In this document: positions 35,195-44,497 of the stretch, piece after piece
How positions within the stretch are numbered: the stretch's first letter is position 1
Layout: each line of letters begins with the position of its first letter
Assembly (NCBI RefSeq): GCF_021389975.1
Contig: NZ_CP089981.1
Location: 248,001-312,000, forward strand
Direction of reading: 5' to 3'
Origin: Fulvivirga ulvae
GTDB taxonomy: Bacteria > Bacteroidota > Bacteroidia > Cytophagales > Cyclobacteriaceae
Length of the DNA: 64,000 nt
The notes under the pieces: generated by a model
Database searches by the model: none
What the model was told of the DNA's origin: nothing
Seen by the model: the letters and a program-made list of their open reading frames with translations, nothing else
Translations under genes and position numbers: made by a program

Positions 35195-35638
35195 ATGAAG
35201 TATTTTTTCCTGATTCTTTTGGCAATTTTTATTATTATCCAATTTTTCAGGATAGATAGGTCTGTACCCGAATACAAAAAAGCCAACGACTTTATTGCGA
35301 TTGAGGAACCCCCGGAAGCTGTGGCTCATATTCTTGTAAAGGCATGCTATGACTGTCATTCCAACCAAACGGTTTATCCTTGGTATTCGGAAATAGCACC
35401 GGTTTCCTGGTGGGTGGCAGGCCATATTGAGAGAGGTCGTGAGCACCTTAACTATTCAACCTGGGGTGAACAGCCACTGAAACGCAAGAAGCATAAACTG
35501 GAGGATATGATAGAAGAAGTAGAAGAAGGTGAAATGCCACTGCCCAGTTATACACTGGCACATTGGAAAGCCAGCTTAACAGCCGAAGAAAAGACGGCAC
35601 TGATAAACTGGCTTAGAAAGGTTAATTTCGATTTATGA
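35195..35638 (+). CDS. Haem-binding domain protein
   Basis: This 147-residue protein has one N-terminal membrane segment (MKYFFLILLAIFIIIQFF) and the Haem_bd domain: a c-type haem motif CYDCHSNQTVYPWY (about 50-63), then PVSWWVAGHIERGREHLNYS and EGEMPLPSY. Such proteins are anchored in the inner membrane with the haem outside and are often encoded near cytochromes, but none are in this window. Length is typical. Its 3' end overlaps the convergent DUF2807 gene by 17 bases. Confidence 0.92.
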   Translation: MKYFFLILLAIFIIIQFFRIDRSVPEYKKANDFIAIEEPPEAVAHILVKACYDCHSNQTVYPWYSEIAPVSWWVAGHIERGREHLNYSTWGEQPLKRKKHKLEDMIEEVEEGEMPLPSYTLAHWKASLTAEEKTALINWLRKVNFDL

Positions 35639-36356
35639 CCCGGCCACTTCCTGAAACTGCCACATCGATAGCAGGAAACCCGCGATAATATACATTGCCA
35701 CTTCCTGAGATGGTGCCCGTGAGGGTTTCGTCTACATGGAGAAAACTATCCCCTGACCCTGAGATTGTCACATTGCAGGTGCTTGTATGGAGCGCAAAAG
35801 CATTGACATTTCCCGATCCTGAAATCACCGACCGGAGGTGCTCTGTATACCCGGAAAGCTCAAACCTTCCTGATCCGGTTAATGTAACGTCCAGATCGTC
35901 GCAATCAACAGGCATTTCAACCTCACCGGAACCTGAAATTGACAACTTCATGTTGTTGGTCACCCAAATATCAGCACTGTGTATGCTACCCGAGCCAAAG
36001 TTGGCAATGGATCGTAAACTGGGAGTGGTAACTGTAATGGTGGTATTATGATCCTTAAGGCACTTTCTTGTTTCTATATAAAGTTGCTCACCACTTACAT
36101 CTGTTAAAATATCATTAACAATATTATGGTTTGACTGTACGGAAACTTCAAAATTATTGCCCTTCCTGATATAAATATCAGCGTTCATCGAATTGCTAAT
36201 ACCAGTGAATGAGGGTAAATCCCGGGTGGTCGTTCTTATACTTCCGCGTCCCCTTTCGCAAAAGCCATCATCGTTAAAATCAACATAACATCCGGACATG
36301 CCGAGTGTTATTATCCCAGACATTATAGCAGTTACTAACTTCAGACTTAAATTCAT
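35622..36356 (-). CDS. DUF2807 (GIN domain) lipoprotein
   Basis: This 244-residue protein has a signal peptide with a lipobox (GIITLGMSGC, Cys at about 23). The rest is the DUF2807 beta-helix, with repeated ISGSGNV and SGSGR turns (NFGSGSIHSADIW, SISGSGEVEMP, VSGSGRVINRN). The domain is common in Bacteroidota envelope proteins and its role is unknown. It overlaps the 3' end of the haem-binding gene, so the two transcripts must converge. Confidence 0.93.
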   Translation of the reverse strand: MNLSLKLVTAIMSGIITLGMSGCYVDFNDDGFCERGRGSIRTTTRDLPSFTGISNSMNADIYIRKGNNFEVSVQSNHNIVNDILTDVSGEQLYIETRKCLKDHNTTITVTTPSLRSIANFGSGSIHSADIWVTNNMKLSISGSGEVEMPVDCDDLDVTLTGSGRFELSGYTEHLRSVISGSGNVNAFALHTSTCNVTISGSGDSFLHVDETLTGTISGSGNVYYRGFPAIDVAVSGSGRVINRN

Positions 36357-36513
36357 GTTTTTAATTTTTAGTGGTCAGATTTAAACCGTGTTATGAGATA
36401 ATCCGGTATATTTTCAGAATTAAAGACAGCATCTGCTAAATAAGGTTACCAATGTTTGTTGATAAACTTTTAAATACTTTAATTTTACATAGTTAGTTGA
36501 AAGTAAAAGCATC

Positions 36514-37104
36514 GTGAAAGAGGAAAACACCACCCCACCTAAAATTGAAATACCAAAAGATTTTCACTCCTTTTCGAAGCAGGGGCTTTTTGAAAGGTGC
36601 ATAGAATGTGATAAATTTCTTTTGGATGAAGGCACCGAGTATTTCATAGAAAAAGCCATAAAGAAATACCCTGGCTACAAGGCGTTTGATGTAATATTTG
36701 AATATGCTATATGCTCTGCCTGTGCTGAAAAAATGCGCAAGCGTATCTCAAAAGAATCGATGAAAAGTATTGAAAAGTATTTCGCAGAAAATGTAGACGT
36801 TGGCCAGCGGATGGATACGATGCAGGCAAACCCTGATGATCCCGGTGCATGGATAAGTGAATGTATGGTGAAGGGGTCTGCCAAAACTGAACTCAGCGAA
36901 TTTCAGATCTACGCCCACTGCAATGGCAAACATTTGCAAATGGTACAGATGCCTTATCTCATCAGTGGCCAGGCTCTGGATGAAATTGCCAACCTGCTGT
37001 CAGAAAAGACATTGGACGAACTTGATGGCTTTGTTAACCGCCACTTCGGACCTCCTCCGGAACTAATGGAGCCTATACCTAAAAAACGACTGGTTTTGAT
37101 CTGA
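36514..37104 (+). CDS. Unrecognised protein with CxxC zinc-ribbon-like pairs
   Basis: This 196-residue protein starts at GTG 36514. Two CxxC pairs, RCIECDKF (about 31-34) and CSACAEKMR (about 71-74), could bind one zinc. The remainder is mixed and ends in HFGPPPELMEPIPKKRLVLI. It has no signal peptide or membrane segment. I do not know the family, although similar small cytoplasmic proteins occur in other Cytophagales as far as I recall. It is preceded by a 157-base spacer and followed by a convergent gene 14 bases on. Confidence 0.75.
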   Translation: MKEENTTPPKIEIPKDFHSFSKQGLFERCIECDKFLLDEGTEYFIEKAIKKYPGYKAFDVIFEYAICSACAEKMRKRISKESMKSIEKYFAENVDVGQRMDTMQANPDDPGAWISECMVKGSAKTELSEFQIYAHCNGKHLQMVQMPYLISGQALDEIANLLSEKTLDELDGFVNRHFGPPPELMEPIPKKRLVLI

Positions 37105-37118
37105 AAACAGCGAGAGGC

Positions 37119-38639
37119 TTAGTCGTCCAGAAGGCTATCATTATTGCTTTCCAGCCGCTCACGGATTTCCCTGATCACTGCATCAAGTTCTTCTGTTGAT
37201 TTCATCAGGTGATCTACAATTTCCCGTTCACCTTCTTTGAGGTTTGACTTCTCAAGCAGGTTAACGAGGCCCATAACACTGGCTACGGGCGCCCTTAGCT
37301 CGTGTGCGTTGCTATGAGCGTAGGCCGCCAGGAGTTTGTTCTGGTCCTTTAGTATCTGGGTTCTTGCTCTGATCTTATTTTCAAGATCCTGGTTTAATTT
37401 TTCAAGGTTTTGATTGAGCTTCCTGACCTCCTCCGACTGGGTTTGTATTTCCTCGGACTGAGCCTGAATCTGCTCATTTTTAGACTCCAGCAGGCGATTT
37501 ACGTTTTGCTGGATTTTCCGTTGTTTATAAAAAGCCGAGGCAACAGCAATGGCCAGTATAAACATCATAACTACAGCTATGATAACTGTATTACGCTGTT
37601 TAAGCATGATTTCGGCAGCTTCCTTTTCTTTTTTTAACAACTCCGTTTCAAAGGCGGTCTGCATCCGGGCTATCTGATTAGACTTCTCTTCTGTAAATAA
37701 CTCATCCTTAATCCTTGTATGCTTGATATGGCTTAAATATGCACTATCGAACCGATTGCCGGCAGCAAAAGCCCTGGCCTTACTTTCAAGTACATTCATT
37801 TCGATGTCCAGCGCTCCAATTGAGCCAGCTTCAGCCAGAGCCCTGTTGTGAAAGTACAGCGAGCTGTCATATTGGTTAAGTTTATTATAAATTCTACCCA
37901 AAAGCAGATAGGTATAGCTGGCCCCACGATGATCCCTGTTACTAACTCTAAGCCCGAGTGCTTTATTCGCATAGTTTAGGGAAGCATCGTAATGATTGCG
38001 CGCAAATTCAGCCTCAGCCAAACCGTGATAAGCATATGCCTCATATTGTACATTTTTTTCGACCTTATTGCTTTCCAAGGCCCTTTGAAAATAATATAAT
38101 GCCGAATCAGAATCGTCAAGCATCAGATACGCCTCGCCCAGGTTAACATAGCCCAACGCAGGGTGTCCGTATTTTTCCAGCAATTTAATAGCTCTTAGCA
38201 AGTAAGTAAGGGATCTATCAACTTCTCCAAGCTTTTTATATATCTCACCTATGTTATTAGTGACCTGAGCTGCGAGTAACTCCTCGTTTAAAGCCTGATA
38301 AATCTGAAGGGCCTGAAGATAATACTCAAGCGACTTATTATAATTTCCCAGAGCCCATTCGAGGCCTCCGTATACATTGAGAGATTTCGCCTGCCCTTCT
38401 TCATAGGTAAGTCTTTGAGCTGTTTCGTATGCAATATCTACATCGTCACGTGAGGCAACAGGGTTAACATGAAGGTAAGCAAATGCCAACTCATTCAGAA
38501 CATCGATCCTGGCAGTATCCGTTGCAACACTACTCAACACCTGGGAAAGACTATCGATTTTCACCCTCTGAGAATAAACAAGAGAGCAAAGTGATAACAG
38601 AAAGCTTACTAATAAGCAGTGTTTTATAGTCTTTACCAT
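37119..38639 (-). CDS. TPR protein with transmembrane helix and HisKA domain but no ATPase domain
   Basis: This 506-residue protein begins at ATG 38639 with a signal peptide (MVKTIKHCLLVSFLLSLCSL). About six TPR repeats (30-320) face the periplasm. A membrane helix (NTVIIAVVMMFILAIAVASA, about 340-362) is followed by a coiled coil (365-430) and a HisKA dimerisation helix with histidine about 446 in SNAHELRAPVASVMGLVNL. The protein ends 60 residues later with no HATPase_c domain. The stop lies in continuous good sequence, so I see no sign of a frameshift. It may act as a scaffold, a phospho-acceptor for another kinase, or be a relic. Confidence 0.9.
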   Translation of the reverse strand: MVKTIKHCLLVSFLLSLCSLVYSQRVKIDSLSQVLSSVATDTARIDVLNELAFAYLHVNPVASRDDVDIAYETAQRLTYEEGQAKSLNVYGGLEWALGNYNKSLEYYLQALQIYQALNEELLAAQVTNNIGEIYKKLGEVDRSLTYLLRAIKLLEKYGHPALGYVNLGEAYLMLDDSDSALYYFQRALESNKVEKNVQYEAYAYHGLAEAEFARNHYDASLNYANKALGLRVSNRDHRGASYTYLLLGRIYNKLNQYDSSLYFHNRALAEAGSIGALDIEMNVLESKARAFAAGNRFDSAYLSHIKHTRIKDELFTEEKSNQIARMQTAFETELLKKEKEAAEIMLKQRNTVIIAVVMMFILAIAVASAFYKQRKIQQNVNRLLESKNEQIQAQSEEIQTQSEEVRKLNQNLEKLNQDLENKIRARTQILKDQNKLLAAYAHSNAHELRAPVASVMGLVNLLEKSNLKEGEREIVDHLMKSTEELDAVIREIRERLESNNDSLLDD

Positions 38640-38655
38640 GATTAAAGTCAAAATA

Positions 38656-38663
38656 CAAAAATA
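38656..38663 (-). promoter_or_regulatory. Candidate -7 element upstream of the TPR-HisKA gene
   Basis: On the minus strand this reads TATTTTTG, an exact TAnnTTTG match, about 17 bases before the preferred ATG. No -33 element is clear. Confidence 0.35.
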
Positions 38664-38875
38664 TTAAAACAACCGGTCTATTTATGAGAATGTAATTTTT
38701 TGAGTATTTGATTACCCAATTTATTCTTACTTATCCTCAACCGGCAACCAACAAGACTTCTTTAATCAACAAAAGAAATTTATTAAAGTTTTGACAATCA
38801 GATACTTAAATAAAAAAGCAATGAATTGGCTTAATATTTTCCATATATACCACATAACCAACCAAAATTTCAATT

Positions 38876-39037
38876 ATGCTTAGATGGACAGTAATATTCT
38901 TAATAATTGCTTTGATTGCTGCTCTCTTTGGATTTGGAGGAATAGCAGCAGGAGCAGCAGGGATAGCTAAAATTTTATTTTTCATATTCCTGGTATTGTT
39001 TGTTATCTCGTTATTGGCCGGTGCCGTCAGGCGCTGA
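38876..39037 (+). CDS. DUF1328 small membrane protein
   Basis: This 53-residue gene is short enough to be missed by automatic listing. It encodes MLRWTVIFLIIALIAALFGF, a glycine/alanine-rich middle (GGIAAGAAGIAKI), a second hydrophobic segment and a basic end (AGAVRR). This is the full pattern of the DUF1328/YtjA family of two-helix inner-membrane proteins, often stress-induced. The ATG is at 38876 and the TGA ends at 39037. A terminator-like hairpin follows 30 bases downstream. Confidence 0.93.
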   Translation: MLRWTVIFLIIALIAALFGFGGIAAGAAGIAKILFFIFLVLFVISLLAGAVRR

Positions 39038-39067
39038 CGTGGTCATAGATCAGAGTAATCCATAGAT

Positions 39068-39142
39068 AAAAGGCTGTAGCCGGTTCTCAGTGTCGAAATA
39101 TACCTTCTCAATTTTTGCACCGGGAACTGAGAGCAGCCTTTT
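39068..39142 (+). terminator. Two-stage hairpin downstream of the DUF1328 gene
   Basis: AAAAGGCTG (39068-39076) pairs with CAGCCTTTT (39134-39142). An inner TCTCAGT/ACTGAGA pairing (about 39084-39090 with 39125-39131) encloses a loop. The outer arm runs into TTTTTATT, so it fits an intrinsic terminator for the small membrane protein gene. Confidence 0.7.
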
Positions 39143-39433
39143 TATTATTTTTGCTACTTAAATAGGTTAATAATAGCCTCAGACCTGCTCACCCTCACTT
39201 TCTTGTAATCAAAATATCTATTCTGAAAACTCAAAATACGAATGAGACCTAAATTGCATGCGTCATAAGCAGCCTGCGAAATATCCGGCTCAATTTCTCG
39301 ACGGGCTGAACATTAAGCATAATCTACTTAGGCAGATCCTATCGTAAGGAAGACTGCCGAAGAGGATAATGATATTTGTGATCAGGAGCGGAGGTTATCA
39401 ACATTCCAAAATCAAACAGAATTTTAATACCTT

Positions 39434-39568
39434 GCTTTACTAAGCCTCTAAGGTTTCGTAAAGCTCAACTTCGGAACCTACAGACCAATTCCACTCTCTC
39501 CCTCTCCCGTCTGTCCGCTGACAGTCAGCATATAAAATGGTCTCTACGGTGCAGGTGGAATTTTCGGG
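39434..39568. repeat. Copy 1 of a dispersed intergenic repeat
   Basis: Between DUF1328 and the CBS gene, this copy shares its start (GCTTTACTAAGCCTC, then TAAAGCT), the segment ATTCCACTCTCTC, a CTGTC/GACAG hairpin (39511-39524) and a following CATAT with the copy at 52263-52420. Identity is partial. The rest of the 663-base spacer 39038-39700 shows no gene. Confidence 0.65.
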
Positions 39569-39605
39569 AAGTATCCTCAAAAAGCATATTCAGAAACAAA
39601 AAAGA

Positions 39606-39631
39606 AAGGCTCCGCTTCTCAGCGGAGCCTT
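39606..39631 (-). terminator. Terminator of the cystathionine beta-synthase gene
   Basis: AAGGCTCCGC (39606-39615) and GCGGAGCCTT (39622-39631) form a perfect 10-base stem with a 6-base loop. On the minus strand the stem is followed by TTCTTTTTTG. It lies 70 bases past the CBS stop. Confidence 0.85.
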
Positions 39632-39700
39632 ATCCCAAAACTTACTTACATTAACATGTTATCAACCTTGTCAAATCTAAGACAAGTACTATGCCAAAAG

Positions 39701-41071
39701 TTAGTTACTCATGGCCATCAGCAGATCATGTTGTGTAATAATGTGTACTTCATGTGCCTGATCTCTAACCAGAACAGCCTTATTATCTTTGTTTATCATT
39801 GATGAGAGCACATCCAGAGTATTGTCCATAGCCACAAAAGGCATAGGGTTATCCATCACTTCCCCTACCTCTTTTTCTCTGATCTCAGGGTCTTCGATAA
39901 GCTTCTCCAACAGTTTGGCTGTGGAAATACTTCCTACAAAGTGATTATTTTCCACGACAGGTACCTGATCGATCCCTTCTTTGTTTAACATTTTGATTAC
40001 CTGCCCTATTTTGTCTGATTTGCTTACGGTATAAAGCTTATCCGAGCCATTTTTCCTGGTAATGATGTCCTTGGCTGTGGCAAAATCTCTCGATTCAAGG
40101 AAGCCATGATCTTTCATCCAGTTATCGTTATAAACTTTAGCCAGATACCTCGTACCATGATCAGGCAGAATGATCACCATCATATCATCCTCTTTCAGGT
40201 TTTCTCTGGCATATTCCAGTGCCCCATGCACGGCAGACCCGCATGACCACCCGACAAAAAGGCCTTCCTCTCTTGCAAGTCTTCGTGTCATAATGGCTCC
40301 ATCCTTATCTGTTACTTTAACAAAGTTATCAATAAGGCTGAAATCAACATTTTTAGGGAGTATATCCTCCCCTATTCCTTCTGTCATATAAGGATATATT
40401 TCATTTTCATCAAAAACACCTGTTTCCTTATATTTCTGAAATACAGAACCATAGGTATCTATACCTACCGATACCACGTTCGGATTTTGCTCTTTTAAAT
40501 ATTTTGCTGTTCCGCACATTGAGCCACCAGTACCAACTCCTGCGGCATAATGTGTGATTTTTCCTTCAGTCTGATCCCATATCTCAGGGCCAGTAGTTTC
40601 ATAATGTGCCGCAGTATTCGACATATTGTCGTACTGGTTGGGGTAAAATGAATTGGGTATATCCTGATTGAGCTTTTTTGCCACCGAGTAGTAGGATCGG
40701 GGATCTTCCGGAGCAACATTAGTAGGGCAAACGATTACCTCCGCTCCCATAGCCCGAAGAATATCAATTTTCTCCTGCGACTGTTTATCTGCCAATGTAA
40801 AAATACACTTATACCCCTTGGCAATGGCAACTAAAGCCAGTCCCATTCCGGTATTCCCTGAAGTACCTTCGATAATGGTTCCTCCGGGCTTTAATATGCC
40901 TGCTTTTTCGGCATCCTCTATCATTTTAAGGGCCATCCTGTCCTTCATGGAGTTTCCAGGGTTGAAATACTCCACTTTTACAAGCACAGTTCCCTTAATG
41001 TCTTTAGCCAGACGGTTTAACTTAACCAGGGGAGTGTTCCCAATGGTTTCAATAAGTGAATTGTAGTACAT
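39701..41071 (-). CDS. Cystathionine beta-synthase
   Basis: This 456-residue PLP enzyme condenses serine and homocysteine, or acts as a cysteine synthase-like protein with the same core. The PLP lysine is in NPGNSMKDRMAL (about 37-48), the phosphate-binding loop is GTSGNTGMGLAL (about 70-81), and YHDGTR-like DHGTRYLAKVY ends the catalytic domain. Residues about 340-456 form a CBS pair (ITRKNGSDKLYTVSK, then KEVGEVMDNPMPFVA), which binds adenosyl ligands for regulation. There is no haem domain, as usual in bacteria. It is monocistronic, with TAATTTTG 23 bases before its ATG as a candidate -7 box. Confidence 0.94.
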   Translation of the reverse strand: MYYNSLIETIGNTPLVKLNRLAKDIKGTVLVKVEYFNPGNSMKDRMALKMIEDAEKAGILKPGGTIIEGTSGNTGMGLALVAIAKGYKCIFTLADKQSQEKIDILRAMGAEVIVCPTNVAPEDPRSYYSVAKKLNQDIPNSFYPNQYDNMSNTAAHYETTGPEIWDQTEGKITHYAAGVGTGGSMCGTAKYLKEQNPNVVSVGIDTYGSVFQKYKETGVFDENEIYPYMTEGIGEDILPKNVDFSLIDNFVKVTDKDGAIMTRRLAREEGLFVGWSCGSAVHGALEYARENLKEDDMMVIILPDHGTRYLAKVYNDNWMKDHGFLESRDFATAKDIITRKNGSDKLYTVSKSDKIGQVIKMLNKEGIDQVPVVENNHFVGSISTAKLLEKLIEDPEIREKEVGEVMDNPMPFVAMDNTLDVLSSMINKDNKAVLVRDQAHEVHIITQHDLLMAMSN

Positions 41072-41093
41072 TGTTACAGATATTAGGTTTTTG

Positions 41094-41101
41094 CAAAATT
41101 A
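41094..41101 (-). promoter_or_regulatory. Candidate -7 element of the CBS gene
   Basis: The minus strand reads TAATTTTG, an exact TAnnTTTG match, 23 bases upstream of the ATG. The -33 TTG partner is not obvious. Confidence 0.45.
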
Positions 41102-41211
41102 GGAAGATAATTGCTGTTTTTATAAGAATGCGTATGTAATTTAAACCACAACTAAAACAAGTTAGTGCGCAAACCCGTTTAATTTTTTGATACTAAAAAC
41201 CAGCCGCATTC

Positions 41212-42543
41212 ATGCAGTATTTTATACTCATCAAATACTTTCCTGTACTTCTGGTGCTTCTTATTGCACAACCGATTGCTGCTCAAAACGATGAGGTTAC
41301 CCGAACAGTAATAAACAGTGAGACCAACGAGCCGGTACCTTATGCTACTGTTTCTTTTCCCGAACAGCAATATGGTTTCAGCACCAATGCCAACGGCGAG
41401 TTCAGGCTGAGTATAAGCCCTACCATGCTGGACAGAAAAATTGTTATTTCAAGTATCGGTTTCGAACCTTTTGGATCCACATTAGGTGAATTGGCCCAAA
41501 GCGAAAAAGGCCACATTTTACTTAAGCCAAAGGTGACTGTCCTGGAAGAAATATTGGTAAAAGCCAAATCTGAAACTCCCCAGGAAATCATAAGAAGTGC
41601 AGAAAAGAGTTTAAAAACATTTTTAAGACAGGATCCTTATTATCTGTACGCCTTCTACAAAGAAGATATCAGGAAAAACAAGACCTATGTCGGTTACACC
41701 GAGGCTTACGGGATTTTTCATATCTCAGGATATCAACCGGCTTACAATCGTAAGAATGTCCTCTTCTCCTATGACCTGGCTCAATGGAAAAACATTCGGC
41801 GTTCGCGGTATCATCTCAGCTCTGAATGTAACGACACGGTGCCGCGCATGCTGGAAATTGACAAATTGGTAAAAGCAAAAAGTGAGTACCTGTACAACGG
41901 CCCTTTCAGTAAGCTTAGGGATCAGTTCAGGTTCACCATCGATAGTTTGACCAGCTATCACAATCAAGATGTTTTCATCATAAGCTTCACGCCTGCTCAA
42001 CCTGATGAGATAACCTATCGTGGTAGTGCCTATATAAAGGCTGACGACTACGCCCTTCTGAAATTAGAAATCCGGGAAGAGCATGCCGAGCGCTTATTTT
42101 ATGAAGATTGCCCCGCTATGGAAAATGTATCTGCTCACTTCAATTTAAGCTATGTTAAGGTAGGTGAAAAATATTACCTCAATAATGTGGGGCTACTCAC
42201 AAAGTACAACAGCGGTCCTGCTCCTATCGAAGAGCATATAGAAATTGCAGGTGGTGAATTCAGGGATAGCGATGTCACCCGATTTAATGAGGAGCAAAGG
42301 ATGATAGTATACAAAGAGATGATCAACCCTGACATTGTTTACAACCCGGAATTTTGGGATCAGCATGACAGGCCAATACCCGCAGATGTGGAAGAGAAAC
42401 TTTCGGAAGATGCTCCACTGCCGAGGCAATTTTTCATCAGCAGCGGGAAACGAATCATACCTCTGCCGGAAGAATATAACAGCTACCAGGAAATGTATAA
42501 GGACCGGGAAGTCTTCAGGATGTTTATGAATGCTGACTATTAA
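41212..42543 (+). CDS. Exported carboxypeptidase-like regulatory domain protein
   Basis: This 443-residue protein has a signal peptide (FILIKYFPVLLVLLIAQPIA). Residues about 30-110 are a CarboxypepD_reg-like domain (VINSETNEPVPYATVSFPEQ, then FRLSISPTMLDRKIVISSIG). The rest is a beta-rich region of unknown fold (FTIDSLTSYHNQDVFIISF, then YIKADDYALLKLEIREEHA) found in many DUF5686-like and CarboxypepD_reg proteins of Bacteroidota. It is likely periplasmic or outer-membrane associated. It converges with pyrB, 20 bases apart. Confidence 0.88.
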   Translation: MQYFILIKYFPVLLVLLIAQPIAAQNDEVTRTVINSETNEPVPYATVSFPEQQYGFSTNANGEFRLSISPTMLDRKIVISSIGFEPFGSTLGELAQSEKGHILLKPKVTVLEEILVKAKSETPQEIIRSAEKSLKTFLRQDPYYLYAFYKEDIRKNKTYVGYTEAYGIFHISGYQPAYNRKNVLFSYDLAQWKNIRRSRYHLSSECNDTVPRMLEIDKLVKAKSEYLYNGPFSKLRDQFRFTIDSLTSYHNQDVFIISFTPAQPDEITYRGSAYIKADDYALLKLEIREEHAERLFYEDCPAMENVSAHFNLSYVKVGEKYYLNNVGLLTKYNSGPAPIEEHIEIAGGEFRDSDVTRFNEEQRMIVYKEMINPDIVYNPEFWDQHDRPIPADVEEKLSEDAPLPRQFFISSGKRIIPLPEEYNSYQEMYKDREVFRMFMNADY

Positions 42544-42563
42544 GTTTGTGAAAAGTGCGCGAT

Positions 42564-43490
42564 TTAAGCCTTACCTCCGGCTAACAGATACAACACTGCC
42601 ATCCTTACAGCTACACCATTTTGAACCTGCTCCAGAATGATGGAATGTTCCGAATCAGCCACATCGCTATTTAGTTCAACGCCACGGTTAATTGGTCCGG
42701 GATGCATGATGGTGATCTCTTTATCCAGTTCATCCAGCATTCGCTTATTCACTCCATAGTACAGGGAGTACTCACGAAGGGAAGGAAAATATTTAATCTG
42801 CTGTCTTTCAAGTTGGATGCGAAGTATATTGGCCACGTCACACCATTGCAGCGCCTTGCTTACGTCGAGTTCCACTTTTACTCCCAATGAGCCGATGTGC
42901 TTGGGGAGCAGGGTATTTGGCCCGCAAACCATCACTTCTGCCCCAAGTTTCTGAAGAGCAAATATATTAGAGATAGCTACCCGTGAATGTAAAATATCAC
43001 CGATGATGGCTACTTTGAGTCCCTCAACTGAACCATGTTTTTCCATAATGGAGTAGGTATCGAGCAGTGCTTGTGTAGGGTGTTCATGTGTACCATCCCC
43101 TGCATTGACAATATTGGCATCAATATGCTTGGCCAGGAAGTGCGGTGCACCGGGGCTGCTATGCCGCATTACTACCATGTCCACTTTCATAGCCAGTATG
43201 TTGTTTACCGTATCCAGCAAAGTCTCTCCTTTCTTTACAGAACTGCTGGAAGATGAGAAATTGATCACATCGGCGCTAAGCCTTTTTTCTGCCAGCTCAA
43301 ATGACAGCCTGGTGCGTGTAGAATTTTCAAAGAATACGTTGGCGATTGTAATATCACGCAGCGAAGGCACCTTTTTGATGGGGCGGTTAATAACTTCTTT
43401 AAATGATCTGGCTGTTTCAAAAATAAGTTCAATATCTTTCCGAGTGATGTCTTTAATACCCAGAAGGTGCTTTTGACTTAATTGTGACAT
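42564..43490 (-). CDS. pyrB: Aspartate carbamoyltransferase catalytic chain
   Basis: PyrB makes carbamoyl-aspartate, the first committed step of pyrimidine synthesis. The 308 residues match the catalytic chain. The carbamoyl-phosphate site is STRTRLSFELA (about 55-65), with the SSSSSVKKGETL lysine loop, HPTQALLDTY, and the closing MHPGPINRGVEL. No pyrI regulatory gene is adjacent. ATG 43490 overlaps the pyrR stop as TAATG, so it is translated after PyrR. The operon order pyrR-pyrB is typical. Confidence 0.97.
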   Translation of the reverse strand: MSQLSQKHLLGIKDITRKDIELIFETARSFKEVINRPIKKVPSLRDITIANVFFENSTRTRLSFELAEKRLSADVINFSSSSSSVKKGETLLDTVNNILAMKVDMVVMRHSSPGAPHFLAKHIDANIVNAGDGTHEHPTQALLDTYSIMEKHGSVEGLKVAIIGDILHSRVAISNIFALQKLGAEVMVCGPNTLLPKHIGSLGVKVELDVSKALQWCDVANILRIQLERQQIKYFPSLREYSLYYGVNKRMLDELDKEITIMHPGPINRGVELNSDVADSEHSIILEQVQNGVAVRMAVLYLLAGGKA

Positions 43491-44038
43491 TATTTGCTTT
43501 CCTTATTTATCAACCAGATTTTATTATCCTTAAATCCCTGAGCTTCCAGCTCCACCAACACTTTTTGGAAGTCCATGGTGTTTACATCTTTGCCTATATA
43601 GTCAGGCTCAATGGGCAACTGACGCGAATACTTGCGGTTTACCAGTACCAGAAGCTCAACTTTTTTAGGCCTGCCAAAGGCGATCATCGCATCCATGGCA
43701 GCACGCACTGACCTGCCGGTATAAAGCACGTCATCAATAAGCACTACGTTCTTGTTTTCAATAATGAAGGGGACTTTGGTAGCGTTTGCTTTGACCGGAG
43801 TATCTCTCCTCCTGAAATCATCTCTAAAGAATGTGGTATCCAGATAACCTAGGTCTATTTTGGTACCGGTATCTTTTTCCAGCTTATCATGGATCATTTC
43901 AGCAAGGTAAATGCCTTTGGGCTGCAAGCCAATAATGGCAGTATCCTCAAAATTTCCATGATTTTCAATAAGCTGCTGGCAAAGCCTGTTGACTGTGATA
44001 TTCAGTAGGTGGGTGTCGAGTATTAGTTTTTTTTGCAT
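43490..44038 (-). CDS. pyrR: PyrR bifunctional pyrimidine regulator / uracil phosphoribosyltransferase
   Basis: This 182-residue protein has the PRPP-binding motif VVLIDDVLYTGRSVRAAMDA (about 96-115) and the phosphoribosyltransferase fold. In many bacteria PyrR binds pyr mRNA leaders and attenuates transcription in response to UMP, and also has weak uracil phosphoribosyltransferase activity. I see no attenuator in the 60-base leader here, so RNA-mediated control is not shown. It starts at ATG 44038 and overlaps pyrB by one base. Confidence 0.95.
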   Translation of the reverse strand: MQKKLILDTHLLNITVNRLCQQLIENHGNFEDTAIIGLQPKGIYLAEMIHDKLEKDTGTKIDLGYLDTTFFRDDFRRRDTPVKANATKVPFIIENKNVVLIDDVLYTGRSVRAAMDAMIAFGRPKKVELLVLVNRKYSRQLPIEPDYIGKDVNTMDFQKVLVELEAQGFKDNKIWLINKESK

Positions 44039-44052
44039 GGCCTAAACTCATG

Positions 44053-44084
44053 CAAATATAGAGAAAAGTTTATTGTAAAGGCAA
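44053..44084 (-). promoter_or_regulatory. Promoter of the pyrR-pyrB operon
   Basis: On the minus strand a TTG (44082-44084) is followed after 21 bases by TATATTTG (44053-44060), matching the Bacteroidota TTG-N19to23-TAnnTTTG pattern. The ATG of pyrR lies 14 bases downstream of the -7 box. Confidence 0.65.
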
Positions 44085-44099
44085 TTGGTATGATGGAGT

Positions 44100-44340
44100 T
44101 TTTATTGCTGGGTGCTGATGGCTAGCTGCTGGTTGCTAGTTGCTGGTGGATGATCAGGTCGTGAAGTCAGAAGACTGGCGTCGGAAGTGGTCTACAGTAT
44201 GTTAGAGAATTGGAACTTTGAATATTTCTACGAGACTACTATCCCCTTGAGGGGATTATAGGGGTGTTTTGACGTTAAATAGTCAACGGTAAACACAATT
44301 TGGACAGTAAACAGTTTTAGTCAACATCGGTCAACTCTAA
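44100..44340. repeat. Simple and short-palindrome repeats upstream of pyrR
   Basis: Bases about 44106-44147 are a degenerate GCTGCTGGTTGCTAG run. ATCCCCTTGAGGGGAT is a short palindrome near 44240-44255 of a type often seen between Bacteroidota genes. A repetitive GTCAACGGTAAAC-like run follows. Nothing coding is evident in 44039-44497. Confidence 0.45.
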
Positions 44341-44497
44341 TCAGGGAAGTTCAGATGGTTCACTGGTAACTACCAGTTACTTCGCTTAATTTTTCTGTGG
44401 AAAATTTGCATCAATGTGCTGATCGAAAAGCTTCAAACATTACAAATACACAAAATAAGCGACATGGAATAATATTTGGCCTCTGTTCACCAGTTAA

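Noticed and set aside
44100..44150. A short run of GCTGCTGGTTGCTAG-like units as a possible CRISPR remnant
   Set aside because: The units are contiguous and degenerate, with no spacer sequences and no cas genes; it is a simple repeat.
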